Shown: positions 45,886-59,234, numbered from the stretch's first letter. The stretch: DNA of 64,000 nt from Calliopsis andreniformis (GCF_051401765.1 NW_027480566.1:310001-374000), one strand, 5' to 3'. A program made the numbers and translations. Notes: generated from the sequence alone by a model not told the origin.

Positions 45886-47666
45886 ATCCTTATTCCTGAT
45901 CGTAGAGGCCCTCTAAAACTATTAGGCTGTTTTGCTCTCTGATGCCCGTGGACCGAGAGAGCGTAGAATATCGGAGCGATCGTGTCGCTCCGGCGTTCGC
46001 GCGAAAAAATTCTAAGTCCCCGTTCGTGTCGCACCGGAGCCCGAGCGAAAAAATTCTAAGTCACCGTTCGTGTCGCTCCGGAACCGAATGTCGACGGAAC
46101 GAAGGGACAACGGTAGATCCTTATTCCTGGTGCTCGTGGCTCTCTAAAACCATACACTTGTTGTCCTCTGTCTCTTACCTGTGTCGAGATAATCGAGAAT
46201 CATGGAGCGTTCGTGTCGCTCCGGAACCGAAAGTCATCGTTTCGAAACGAGAACGTTAGATACTTATTCCTGATCGTTGAGGCACTCTAAAACTATTAGG
46301 CTGTTTTGCTCTCGGATGCCCGTGGACCGAGAGAACGTAGAATATCGGAGCGATCGTGTCGCTCCGGAGTTCGAGCTAAAACATTCTAAGTCCCCGTTCG
46401 TGTCGCTCCGGAACCGAATGTCGACGGAACGAAGGGACAACGGTAGATCCTTATTCCTGGTGCTCGTGGCTCTCTAAAACCATACACTTGTTGTCCTCTG
46501 TCTCTTACCTGTGTCGAGATAATCGAGAATCATGGAGCGTTCGTGTCGCTCCGGAACTGAAAGTCGTCGGTTCGAAACGAGAACGTTAGATCCTTATTCC
46601 TGATTGTTGAGGCACTCTAAAACTATTAAGCTGTTTTGCTCTCTGATACCCGTGGACCGAGAGAGCGTAGAATATCGGAGCGATCGTGTCGCACCGGAGT
46701 TCGCGCGAAAAAATTCTAAGCCCCCTTCGTGTCGCACCGGAGCCCGAGCGAAAAAATTCTAAGTCACCGTTCGTGTCGCTCCGGAACCGAATGTCGACGG
46801 AACGAAGGGACAACGGTAGATCCTTATTCCTGGTGCTCGTGGCTCTCTAAAACCATACACTTGATGTCCTCTGTCTCTTACCTGTGTCGAGATAATCGAG
46901 AATCATGGAGCGTTCGTGTCGCTCCGGAACCGAAAGTCGTCGGTTCGAAGCGAGAACGTTAGATCCTTATTCCTGATCGCTGAGGCACTCTAAAACTATT
47001 AGGCTGTTTTGCTCTCTGATGCCCGTGGACCGAGAGAACGTAGAATATCCGAGCGATAGTGTCGCTCCGGAGTTCGAGCGCAAAAGTTCTAAGTCCCCGT
47101 TCGTGTCGCTCCGGAACCGAATGTCGACGGAACGAAGGGACAACGGTAGATCCATATTCCTGGTTCTCGTGGCTCTCTAAAACCATACACTTGTTGTCCT
47201 CTGTCTCTTACCTGTGTCGAGATAATCGAGAATCATGGAGCGTTCGTGTCGCTTCGGAACCGAAAGTCGTCGGTTCGAAACGAGAACGTTAGATCCTTAT
47301 TCCTGATCGTTGAGGCACTCTAAAACTATTAGGCTGTTTTGCTCTCTGATGCCCGTGGACCGAGAGAGCGTAGAATATCGGAGCGATCGTGTCGCTCCGG
47401 CGTTCGCGCGAAAAAATTCTAAGTCCACGTTCGTGTCGCACCGGAGCCCGAGCGAAAAAATTCTAAGTCACCGTTCGTGTCGCTCCGGAACCGAATGTCG
47501 ACGGAACGAAGGGACAACGGTAGATCCTTATTCCTGGTGCTCGTGGCTCTCTAAAACCATACACTTGATGTCCTCTGTCTCTTACCTGGGTCGAGATAAT
47601 CGAGAATCATGGAGCGTTCGTGTCGCTCCGGAACCGAAAGTCGTCGGTTCGAAGCGAGAACGTTAG
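44853..47666 (+). repeat. 1407-bp four-unit repeat, two tandem copies
   Basis: Two tandem copies, 44853-46259 and 46260-47666, each 330-373-330-374. They differ at several sites: GACTGAACG (T at 45392) versus GACGGAACG, GAGCTTTCG versus GAGCGTTCG, CGTAGAGGCCCTC versus CGTTGAGGCACTC, GAATATCGG versus GAATATCCG (C at 47050), plus the last B half. This is clearly more diverged than the 7553-bp repeat. Confidence 0.87.
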
Positions 47667-48744
47667 ATCCTTATTCCTGATCGCTGAGGCACTCTAAAAC
47701 TATTAGGCTGTTTTGCTCTCTGATGCCCGTGGACCGAGAGAACGTAGAATATCGGAGCGATAGTGTCGCTCCGGAGTTCGAGCGCAAAAGTTCTAAGTCC
47801 CCGTTCGTGTCGCTCCGGAACCGAATGTCGACGGAACGAAGGGACAACGGTAGATCCTTATTCCTGGTGCTCGTGGCTCTCTAAAACCATACACTTGATG
47901 TCCCGTGTCTCTTACCTGTGTCGAGATAATCGAGAATCATGGAGCGTTCGTGTCGCTCCGGAACCGAAAGTCGTCGGTTCGAAGCGAGAACGTTAGATCC
48001 TTATTCCTGATCGCTGAGGCACTCTAAAACTATTAGGCTGTTTTGCTCTCTGATGCCCGTGGACCGAGAGAACGTAGAATATCGGAGCGATCGTGTCGGT
48101 CCGGAGTTCGAGCGAGAAAATTCTATGTCCCCGGTCGTGTCGCTCCGGAGCCCGAGCGAAAAAATTCTAAGTCCCCGTTCGTGTCGCTCCGGAACCGAAT
48201 GTCGGCGGAACGAAGGGACAACGGTAAATCCTTATTCCTGGTGCTCGTGGCTCTCTAAAACCATACACTTGTTGTCCTCTGTCTCTTACCTGTGGCGAGA
48301 TAATCGAGAATCATGGAGCGTTCGTGTCGCTCCGGAACCGAAAGTCGTCGGTTCGAAACGAGAACGTTAGATGCTTATTCCTGATCGTTGAGGCACTCTA
48401 AAACTATTAGGCTGTTTTGCACTCTGATGCCAGTGGACCGAGAGAACGTAGAATATCGGAGCGATCGTGTCGCTCCGGAGTTCGAGCGAGAAAATTCTAA
48501 GTCCCCGGTCGTGTCGCTCCGGAGCCCGAGCGAAAAAATTCTAAGTCCCCGTTCGTGTCGCTCCGGAACCGAATGTCGACGGAACGAAGGGACAACGGTA
48601 GATCCTTATTCCTGGTTCTCGTGGCTCTCTAAAACCATACACTTGTTGTCCTCTGTCTCTTACCTGTGTCGAGATAATCGAGTATCATGGAGCGTTCGTG
48701 TCGCTCCGGAACTGAAAGTCGTCGGTTCGAAACGAGAACGTTAG
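47667..48744 (+). repeat. Units 330, 374, 374 before block X copy 4
   Basis: Units end at 47996, 48370 and 48744. 47667-47996 has GTCCCGTGTCTC and matches 57827-58156 at offset 10160. 47997-48370 has TCGGTCCGG, which breaks the A inverted repeat, plus GGTAAATCC and GATGCTTATTCC at its right boundary. 48371-48744 carries the GAGTATC mark (T at 48683). Confidence 0.85.
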
Positions 48745-51700
48745 ATCCTTATTCCTGATCGTTGAGGCACTCTAAAACTATTAGGCTGTTTTGCTCTCTG
48801 ATGCCCGTGGACCGAGAGAACGTAGAATGTCGGAGCGATCGTGTCGCTCCGGAGTTCGAGCGAGAAAATTCTATGTCCCCGGTCGTGTCGCTCCGGAGCC
48901 CGAGCGAAAAAATTCTAAGTCCCCGTTCGTGTCGCTCCGGAACCGAATGTCGGCGGAACGAAGGGACAACGGTAGATCCTTATTCCTGGTGCTCGTGGCT
49001 CTCTAAAACCATACACTTGTTGTCCTCTGTCTCTTACCTGTGGCGAGATAATCGAGAATCATGGAGCGTTCGTGTCGCTCCGGAACCGAAAGTCGTCGGT
49101 TCGAAACGAGAACGTTAGATCCTTATTCCTGATCGTTGAGGCACTCTAAAACTATTAGGCTGTTTTGCACTCTGATGCCAGTGGACCGAGAGAACGTAGA
49201 ATATCGGAGCGATCGTGTCGCTCCGGAGTTCGAGCGAGAAAATTCTAAGTCCCCGGTCGTGTCGCTCCGGAGCCCGAGCGAAAAAATTCTAAGTCCCCGT
49301 TCGTGTCGCTCCGGAACCGAATGTCGACGGAACGAAGGGACAACGGTAGATCCTTATTCCTGGTGCTCGTGGCTCTCTAAAACCATATACTTGTTGTCCT
49401 CTGTCTCTTACCTGTGTCGAGATAATCGAGAATTATGGAGCGTTCGTGTCGCTCCGGAACTGAAAGTCGTCGGTTCGAAACGAGAACGTTAGATCCTTAT
49501 TCCTGATCGTTGAGGCACTCTAAGACTATTAGGCTGTTTTGCACTCTGATGCCAGTGGACCGAGAGAACGTAGAATATCGGAGCGATCGTGTCGCTCCGG
49601 AGTTCGAGCGAGAAAATTCTAAGTCCCCGGTCGTGTCGCTCCGGAGCCCGAGCGAAAAAATTCTCAGTCCCCGTTCGTGTCGCTACGGAACCGAATGTCG
49701 ACGGAACGAAGGGACAACGGTAGATCCTTATTCCTGGTGCTCGTGGCTCTCTAAAACTATTAGGCTGTTTTGCTCTCTGATGCCCGTGGACCGAGAGAAC
49801 GCAGAATATCGGAGCGATCGTGTCGCTCCGGAGTTCGAGCGAAAAAATTCTAAGTCTCCGTTCGTGTCGCTCCGGAGCCCGAGCGAAAAAATTCTAAGTC
49901 CCCGTTCGTTTCGCTCCGGAACCGAGTGTCGACGGAAAGAAGGGACAACGGTAGATCCTTATTCCTGGTGCTCGTGGCTCTCTAAAACCATACACTTGTT
50001 GTCCTCTGTCTCTTACCTGTGTCGAGATAATCGAGAATCATGGAGCGTTCGTGTCGCTCCGGAACCGAAAGTCGTCGGTTCGAAACGAGAACGTTAGATC
50101 CTTATTCCTGATCGTTGAGGCACTCTAAAACTATTAGGCTGTTTTGCTCTCTGATGCCCGTGGACCGAGAGAACGTAGAATATCGGAGCGATAGTGTCGC
50201 TCCGGAGTTCGAGCGCAAAAATTCTAAGTCCCCGTTCGTGTCGCTCCGGAACCGAATGTCGACGGAACGAAGGGACAACGGTAGATCCTTATTCCTGGTG
50301 CCCGTGGCTCTCTAAAACCATACACTTGTTGTCCTCTGTCTCTTACCTGTGTCGAGATAATCGAGAATCATGGAGCGTTCGTGTCGCTCCGGAACCGAAA
50401 GTCATCGTTTCGAAACGAGAACGTTAGATACTTATTCGTGATCGTTGAGGCACTCTAAAACTATTAGGCTGTTTTGCTCTCGGATGCCCGTGGACCGAGA
50501 GAACGTAGAATATCGGAGCGATCGTGTCGCTCCGGAGTTCGAGCGAGAAAATTCTATGTCCCCGGTCGTGTCGCTCCGGAGCCCGAGCGAAAAAATTCTA
50601 AGTCCCCGTTCGTGTCGCTCCGGAACCGAATGTCGGCGGAACGAAGGGACAACGGTAGATCCTTATTCCTGGTGCTCGTGGCTCTCTAAAACCATACACT
50701 TGTTGTCCTCTGTCTCTTACCTGTGGCGAGATAATCGAGAATCATGGAGCGTTCGTGTCGCTCCGGAACCGAAAGTCGTCGGTTCGAAACGAGAACGTTA
50801 GATCCTTATTCCTGATCGTTGAGGCACTCTAAAACTATTAGGCTGTTTTGCTCTCGGATGCCCGTGGACCGAGAGAACGTAGAATATCGGAGCGATCGTG
50901 TCGCTCCGGAGTTCGAGCGAGAAAATTCTAAGTCCCCGGTCGTGTCGCTCCGGAGCCCGAGCGAAAAAATTCTAAGTCCCCGTTCGTGTCGCTCCGGAAC
51001 CGAATGTCGACGGAACGAAGGGACAACGGTAGATCCTTATTCCTGGTGCTCGTGGCTCTCTAAAACCATATACTTGTTGTCCTCTGTCTCTTACCTGTGT
51101 CGAGATAATCGAGAATTATGGAGCGTTCGTGTCGCTCCGGAACTGAAAGTCGTCGGTTCGAAACGAGAACGTTAGATCCTTATTCCTGATCGTTGAGGCA
51201 CTCTAAGACTATTAGGCTGTTTTGCACTCTGATGCCAGTGGACCGAGAGAACGTAGAATATCGGAGCGATCGTGTCGCTCCGGAGTTCGAGCGAGAAAAT
51301 TCTAAGTCCCCGGTCGTGTCGCTCCGGAGCCCGAGCGAAAAAATTCTCAGTCACCGTTCGTGTCGCTACGGAACCAAATGTCGACGGAACGAAGGGACAA
51401 CGGTAGATCCTTATTCCTGGTGCTCGTGGCTCTCTAAAACCATACACTTGTTGTCCTCTGTCTCTTACCTGTGTCGAGATAATCGAGAATCATGGAGCGT
51501 TCGTGTCGCTCCGGAACCGAAAGTCGTCGGTTCGAAGCGAGAACGTTAGATCCTTATTCCTGATCGCTGAGGCACTCTAAAACTATTAGGCTGTTTTGCT
51601 CTCTGATGCCCGTGGACCGAGAGAACGCAGAATATCGGAGCGATCGTGTCGCTCCGGAGTTCGAGCGAAAAAATCCTAAGTCTCCGTTCGTGTCGCTCCG

Positions 51701-52253
51701 GAGCCCGAGCGAAAAAATTCTAAGTCCCCGTTCGTTTCGCTCCGGAACCGAGTGTCGACGGAAAGAAGGGACAACGGTAGATCCTTATTCCTGGTGCTCG
51801 TGGCTCTCTAAAACCATACACTTGTTGTCCTCTGTCTCTTACCTGTGTCGAGATAATCGAGAATCATGGAGCGTTCGTGTCGCTCCGGAACCGAAAGTCG
51901 TCGGTTCGAAACGAGAACGTTAGATCCTTATTCCTGATCGTTGAGGCACTCTAAAACTATTAGGCTGTTTTGCTCTCTGATGCCCGTGGACCGAGAGAAC
52001 GTAGAATATCGGAGCGATAGTGTCGCTCCGGAGTTCGAGCGCAAAAATTCTAAGTCCCCGTTCGTGTCGCTCCGGAACCGAATGTCGACGGAACGAAGGG
52101 ACAACGGTAGATCCTTATTCCTGGTTCTCGTGGCTCTCTAAAACCATACACTTGTTGTCCTCTGTCTCTTACCTGTGTCGAGATAATCGAGAATCATGGA
52201 GCGTTCGTGTCGCTCCGGAACTGAAAGTCGTCGGTTCGAAACGAGAACGTTAG
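48745..52253 (+). repeat. Block X, copy 4
   Basis: Units end at 49118, 49492, 49723 (half-unit), 50097, 50427, 50801, 51175, 51549, 51923 and 52253. Offset 13340 to copy 2. From about 50.2 kb on it also matches copy 3 at 9787, continuing unbroken into block Y. One private change is A at 51353 (TCAGTCACCG) against C at 41566. Confidence 0.9.
49493..49723 (+). repeat. 231-bp half-unit, copy 4 (block X copy 4)
   Basis: Same A-A junction as copy 2 at offset 13340, followed by the full set of units including the 330-bp unit that copy 3 lacks. Confidence 0.92.
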
Positions 52254-55200
52254 ATCCTTATTCCTGATCGTTGAGGCACTCTAAAGCTATTAGGCTGTTT
52301 TGCTCTCTGATGCCCGTGGACCGAGAGAACGTAGAATGTCGGAGCGATCGTGTCGCTCCGGAGTTCGAGCGAGAAAATTCTAAGTCCCCGGTCGTGTCGC
52401 TCCGGAGCCCGAGCGAAAAAATTCAAAGTCCCCGTTCGTGTCGCTCCGGAACCGAATGTCGACGGAACGAAGGGACAACGGTAGATCCTTATTCCTGGTG
52501 CTCGTGGCTCTCTAAAACCATACACTTGTTGTGCTCTGTCTCTTACCTGTGTCGAGATAATCGAGAATCATGGAGCGTTCGTGTCGCTCCGGAACCGAAA
52601 GCCATCGGTTCGAAACGAGAACGTTAGACACTTATTCCAGATCGTTGAGGCACTCTAAAACTATTAGGCTGTTTTGCTCTCTGATGCCCGTGGACCGAGA
52701 GAACGTAGAATATCGGAGCGATCGTGTCGCTCCGGAGTTCGAGCGAAAACATTCTAAGTCCCCGTTCGTGTCGCTCCGGAACCGAAAGTCGTCGGTTCGA
52801 AAGGAGAACGTTAGATCCTTATTCCTGATCGTTGAAGCACTCTAAAACTATTAGGCTGTTTTGCTCTGTGATGCCCGTGGACCGAGAAAACGTAGAATAT
52901 CGGAGCGATCGTGTCGCTCCGGAGTTCGAGCGAAAACATTCTAAGTCACCGTTCGTGTCGCTCCGGAACCGAATGTCGACGGAACGAAGGGACAACGGTA
53001 GATCCTTATTCCTGGTGCTCGTGGCTCTCTAAAACCATACACTTGTTGTCCTCTGTCTCTTACCTGTGTCGAGATAATCGAGAATCATGGAGCGTTCGTG
53101 TCGCTCCGGAACCGAAAGTCGTCGGTTCGAAACGAGAACGTTAGATCCTTATTCCTGATCGTTGAGGCACTCTAAAACTATTAGGCTGTTTTGCTCTCTG
53201 ATGCCCGTGGACAGAGAGAACGTAGAATATCGGAGCGATCGTGTCGCTCCGGAGCCCGAGCGAAAAAATTCTAAGTCCCCGTTCGTGTCGCTCCGGAGCC
53301 CGAGCGAAAAAATTCTACGTCCCCGTTTGTGTCGGTCCGGAACCGAATGTCGACGGAACGAAGGGACAACGGTAGATCCTTATTCCTGGTGCTCGTGGCT
53401 CTCTAAAACCATCCACTTGTTGTCCTCTGTCTCTTACCTGTGTCGAGATAATCGAGAATCATGGAGCGTTCGTGTCGTTCCGGTACCGAATGTCGTCGGT
53501 TCGAAACGAGAACGTTAGATCCTTATTCCTGATCGTTGAGGCACTCAAAAACTATTAGGCTGTTTTGCTCTCTGATGCCCGTGGACCGAGAGAACGCAGA
53601 ATATCGGAGCGACCGTGTCGCTCCGGAGTTCGAGCGAAAAAATCCTAAGTCTCCGTTCGTGTCGCTCCGGAGCCCGAGCGAAAAAATTCTAAGTCCCGTT
53701 CGTTTCGCTCCGGAACCGAGTGTCGACGGAACGAAGGGACAACGGTAGATCCTTATTCCTGGTGCTCGTGGCTCTCTAAAACCATACACTTGTTGTCCTC
53801 TGTCTCTTACCTGTGTCGAGATAATCGAGAATTATGGAGCGTTCGTGTCGCTCCGGAACTGAAAGTCGTCGTTTCGAAACCAGAACGTTAGATCCTTATT
53901 CCTGATCGTTGAGGCACTCTAAAACTATTAGGCTGTTTTGCTCTCTGATGCCCGTGGACCGAGAGAGCGTAGAATATCGGAGCGATCGTGTCGCTCCGGA
54001 GTTCGAGCGAGAAAATTCTAAGTCCCCGGTCGTGTCGCTCCGGAGCCCGAGCGAAAAAATTCTAAGTCCCCGTTCGTGTCGCTCCGGAACCGAATGTCGA
54101 CGGAACGAAGGGACAACGGTAGATCCTTATTCCTGGTGCTCGTGGCTCTCTAAAACCATACACTTGTTATCCTCTGTCTCTTACCTGTGTCGAGATAATC
54201 GAGAATTATGGAGCGTTCGTGTCGCTCCGGAACCGAAAGTCGTCGGTTCGAAACGAGAACGTTAGATCCTTATTCCTGATCGTTGAGGCACTCTAAAACT
54301 ATTAGGCTGTTTTGCTCTCTGATGCCCGTGGACCGAGAGAACGTAGAATATCGGAGCGATCGTGTCGGTCCGGAGTTCGAGCGAAAAAATTCTATGTCCA
54401 CGTTCGTGTCGCTCCGGAGCCCGAGCGAAAAAATTCAAAGTCCCCGTTTGTGTCGCTCCGGAACCGAATGTCGACGGAACGAAGGGACAACGGTAGGTCC
54501 TTATTCCTGGTGCTCGTGGCTCTCTAAAACCATACACTTGTTGTCCTCTGTCTCTTACCTGTGTCGAGATAATCGAGAATCATGGAGCGTTCGTGTCGCT
54601 CCGGAACCGAAAGTCATCGTTTCGAAACGAGAACGTTAGATACTTATTCCTGATCGTTGAGGCACTCTAAAACTATTAGGCTGTTTTGCTCTCGGATGCC
54701 CGTGGACCGAGAGAACGTAGAATATCGGAGCGATCGTGTCGCTCCGGAGTTCGAGCTAAAACATTCTAAGTCCCCGTTCGTGTCGCTCCGGAACCGAATG
54801 TCGACGGAACGAAGGGACAACGGTAGATCCTTATTCCTGGTGCTCGTGGCTCTCTAAAACCATACACTTGTTGTCCTCTGTCTCTTACCTGTGTCGAGAT
54901 AATCGAGAATCATGGAGCGTTCGTGTCGCTCCGGAACTGAAAGTCGTCGGTTCGAAACGAGAACGTTAGATCCTTATTCCTGATTGTTGAGGCACTCTAA
55001 AACTATTAAGCTGTTTTGCTCTCTGATACCCGTGGACCGAGAGAGCGTAGAATATCGGAGCGATCGTGTCGCACCGGAGTTCGCGCGAAAAAATTCTAAG
55101 CCCCCTTCGTGTCGCACCGGAGCCCGAGCGAAAAAATTCTAAGTCACCGTTCGTGTCGCTCCGGAACCGAATGTCGACTGAACGAAGGGACAACGGTAGA

Positions 55201-55672
55201 TCCTTATTCCTGGTGCTCGTGGCTCTCTAAAACCATACACTTGATGTCCTCTGTCTCTTACCTGTGTCGAGATAATCGAGAATCATGGAGCTTTCGTGTC
55301 GCTCCGGAACCGAAAGTCGTCGGTTCGAAGCGAGAACGTTAGATCCTTATTCCTGATCGCTGAGGCACTCTAAAACTATTAGGCTGTTTTGCTCTCTGAT
55401 GCCCGTGGACCGAGAGAACGTAGAATATCGGAGCGATAGTGTCGCTCCGGAGTTCGAGCGCAAAAGTTCTAAGTCCCCGTTCGTGTCGCTCCGGAACCGA
55501 ATGTCGACGGAACGAAGGGACAACGGTAGATCCTTATTCCTGGTGCTCGTGGCTCTCTAAAACCATACACTTGTTGTCCTCTGTCTCTTACCTGTGTCGA
55601 GATAATCGAGAATCATGGAGCGTTCGTGTCGCTCCGGAACTGAAAGTCGTCGGTTCGAAACGAGAACGTTAG
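52254..55672 (+). repeat. Block Y, copy 2
   Basis: Units end at 52627, 52814 (half-unit), 53144, 53518, 53891, 54265, 54639, 54969, 55342 and 55672, matching copy 1 at offset 9787 with its private markers. Block X (from about 50.2 kb) and block Y form one shared segment of about 5.2 kb, so X and Y were copied together. The last unit's B half changes to the GGTGCTCG, GGAACTG form. Confidence 0.9.
52628..52814 (+). repeat. 187-bp half-unit, copy 4 (in block Y)
   Basis: Same junction, displaced 9787 bp from copy 3 together with all neighbouring units. All four copies therefore trace to one deletion event followed by segmental amplification. Confidence 0.91.
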
Positions 55673-57826
55673 ATCCTTATTCCTGATTGTTGAGGCACTC
55701 TAAAACTATTAAGCTGTTTTGCTCTCTGATACCCGTGGACCGAGAGAGCGTAGAATATCGGAGCGATCGTGTCGCACCGGAGTTCGCGCGAAAAAATTCT
55801 AAGCCCCCTTCGTGTCGCACCGGAGCCCGAGCGAAAAAATTCTAAGTCACCGTTCGTGTCGCTCCGGAACCGAATGTCGACGGAACGAAGGGACAACGGT
55901 AGATCCTTATTCCTGGTGCTCGTGGCTCTCTAAAACCATACACTTGATGTCCTCTGTCTCTTACCTGTGTCGAGATAATCGAGAATCATGGAGCGTTCGT
56001 GTCGCTCCGGAACCGAAAGTCGTCGGTTCGAAGCGAGAACGTTAGATCCTTATTCCTGATCGCTGAGGCACTCTAAAACTATTAGGCTGTTTTGCTCTCT
56101 GATGCCCGTGGACCGAGAGAACGTAGAATATCGGAGCGATAGTGTCGCTCCGGAGTTCGAGCGCAAAAGTTCTAAGTCCCCGTTCGTGTCGCTCCGGAAC
56201 CGAATGTCGACGGAACGAAGGGACAACGGTAGATCCATATTCCTGGTTCTCGTGGCTCTCTAAAACCATACACTTGTTGTCCTCTGTCTCTTACCTGTGT
56301 CGAGATAATCGAGAATCATGGAGCGTTCGTGTCGCTTCGGAACCGAAAGTCGTCGGTTCGAAACGAGAACGTTAGATCCTTATTCCTGATCGTTGAGGCA
56401 CTCTAAAACTATTAGGCTGTTTTGCTCTCTGATGCCCGTGGACCGAGAGAGCGTAGAATATCGGAGCGATCGTGTCGCTCCGGCGTTCGCGCGAAAAAAT
56501 TCTAAGTCCACGTTCGTGTCGCACCGGAGCCCGAGCGAAAAAATTCTAAGTCCCCGTTCGTGTCGCTCCGGAACGGAATGTCGACGGAACGAAGGGACAA
56601 CGGTAGATCCTTATTCCTGGTGCTCGTGGCTCTCTAAAACCATACACTTGTTGTCCTCTGTCTCTTACCTGTGTCGAGATAATCGAGAATCATGGAGCGT
56701 TCGTGTCGCTCCGGAACTGAAAGTCGTCGGTTCGAAACGAGAACGTTAGATCCTTATTCCTGATTGTTGAGGCACTCTAAAACTATTAAGCTGTTTTGCT
56801 CTCTGATACCCGTGGACCGAGAGAGCGTAGAATATCGGAGCGATCGTGTCGCACCGGAGTTCGCGCGAAAAAATTCTAAGCCCCCTTCGTGTCGCACCGG
56901 AGCCCGAGCGAAAAAATTCTAAGTCACCGTTCGTGTCGCTCCGGAACCGAATGTCGACGGAACGAAGGGACAACGGTAGATCCTTATTCCTGGTGCTCGT
57001 GGCTCTCTAAAACCATACACTTGATGTCCTCTGTCTCTTACCTGTGTCGAGATAATCGAGAATCATGGAGCGTTCGTGTCGCTCCGGAACCGAAAGTCGT
57101 CGGTTCGAAGCGAGAACGTTAGATCCTTATTCCTGATCGCTGAGGCACTCTAAAACTATTAGGCTGTTTTGCTCTCTGATGCCCGTGGACCGAGAGAACG
57201 TAGAATATCCGAGCGATAGTGTCGCTCCGGAGTTCGAGCGCAAAAGTTCTAAGTCCCCGTTCGTGTCGCTCCGGAACCGAATGTCGACGGAACGAAGGGA
57301 CAACGGTAGATCCATATTCCTGGTTCTCGTGGCTCTCTAAAACCATACACTTGTTGTCCTCTGTCTCTTACCTGTGTCGAGATAATCGAGAATCATGGAG
57401 CGTTCGTGTCGCTTCGGAACCGAAAGTCGTCGGTTCGAAACGAGAACGTTAGATCCTTATTCCTGATCGTTGAGGCACTCTAAAACTATTAGGCTGTTTT
57501 GCTCTCTGATGCCCGTGGACCGAGAGAGCGTAGAATATCGGAGCGATCGTGTCGCTCCGGCGTTCGCGCGAAAAAATTCTAAGTCCACGTTCGTGTCGCA
57601 CCGGAGCCCGAGCGAAAAAATTCTAAGTCACCGTTCGTGTCGCTCCGGAACCGAATGTCGACGGAACGAAGGGACAACGGTAGATCCTTATTCCTGGTGC
57701 TCGTGGCTCTCTAAAACCATACACTTGATGTCCTCTGTCTCTTACCTGGGTCGAGATAATCGAGAATCATGGAGCGTTCGTGTCGCTCCGGAACCGAAAG
57801 TCGTCGGTTCGAAGCGAGAACGTTAG
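55673..57826 (+). repeat. 1077-bp trimer (373-330-374), two tandem copies
   Basis: Copies lie at 55673-56749 and 56750-57826, units ending at 56045, 56375, 56749, 57122, 57452 and 57826. The middle unit differs by GAATATCGG (first copy) versus GAATATCCG (second). The third unit diverges after GTCGCACCGG; the first copy has GGAACGGAATG. The second copy matches 46590-47666 at offset 10160. Confidence 0.87.
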
Positions 57827-59234
57827 ATCCTTATTCCTGATCGCTGAGGCACTCTAAAACTATTAGGCTGTTTTGCTCTCTGATGCCCGTGGACCGAGAG
57901 AACGTAGAATATCGGAGCGATAGTGTCGCTCCGGAGTTCGAGCGCAAAAGTTCTAAGTCCCCGTTCGTGTCGCTCCGGAACCGAATGTCGACGGAACGAA
58001 GGGACAACGGTAGATCCTTATTCCTGGTGCTCGTGGCTCTCTAAAACCATACACTTGATGTCCCGTGTCTCTTACCTGTGTCGAGATAATCGAGAATCAT
58101 GGAGCGTTCGTGTCGCTCCGGAACCGAAAGTCGTCGGTTCGAAGCGAGAACGTTAGATCCTTATTCCTGATCGCTGAGGCACTCTAAAACTATTAGGCTG
58201 TTTTGCTCTCTGATGCCCGTGGACCGAGAGAACGTAGAATATCGGAGCGATCGTGTCGGTCCGGAGTTCGAGCGATAAAATTCTAAGTCCCCGTTCGTGT
58301 CGCTCCGGAGCCCGAGCGAAAAAATTCAAAGTCCCCGTTCGTGTCGCTCCGGAACCGCATGTCGACGGAACGAAGGGACAACGGTAGATCCTTATTCCTG
58401 GTGCTCGTGGCTCTCTAAAACCATACACTTGTTGTCCTCTGTCTCTTACCTGTGTCGAGATAATCGAGAATCATGGAGCGTCCCTGTCGCTCCGGAACCG
58501 AAAGTCGTCGGTTCGAAACTAGAACGTTAGGTCCTTATTCCTGATCGTTGAGGCACTCTGAAACTATTAGGCTGTTTTGTTCTCTGATGCCCGTGGACCG
58601 AGAGAACGTAAAATATCGGAGCGATCGTGTCGGTCCGGAGTTCGAGCGATAAAATTCTAAGTCCCCGTTCGTGTCGCTCCGGAGCCCGAGCGAAAAAATT
58701 CAAAGTCCCCGTTCGTGTCGCTCCGGAACCGCATGTCGACGGAACGAAGGGACAACGGTAGATCCTTATTCCTGGTGCTCGTGGCTCTCTAAAGCCATAC
58801 ACTTGTTGTCCTATGCCTCTTACATGTGTCGAGATAATCGAGAATCATGGAGCGTACGTGTCGCTCCGGAACCGAAAGTCATCGGTTCGAAACGAGAACG
58901 TTAGATACTTATTCCTGATCGTTGAGGCACTCTAAAACTATTAGGCTGTTTTGCTCTCTGATGCCCGTGGACCGAGAGAACGTAGAATATCGGAGCGATC
59001 GTGTCGCTCCAGAGTTCGAGCGAAAACATTCTAAGTCACCGTTCGTGTCGCTCCGGAACCGAATGCCGACGGAACGAAGGGACAACGGTAGATCCTTATT
59101 CCTGGTGCTCGTGGCTCTCTAAAACCATACACTTGTTGTCCTATGTCTCTTACCTGTGTCGAGATAATCGAGAATCATGGAGCGTTCGTGTCGCTCCGGA
59201 ACCGAAAGTCATCGGTTCGAAACGAGAACGTTAG
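57827..59234 (+). repeat. Units 330, 374, 374, 330 with several private variants
   Basis: Units end at 58156, 58530, 58904 and 59234. The two 374-bp units share TTCGAGCGATAAAATTC and GGAACCGCATG, found nowhere else in the window, and are near-tandem copies. Singletons include GAAACTAGAACG, TTGTTCTCTG, GTAAAATATCGG, CTAAAGCCATAC and CCTATGCCTC. With CTCCAGAG at about 59.01 kb, this is the most diverged stretch of the window, the pattern expected where exchange is rare. Confidence 0.82.
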
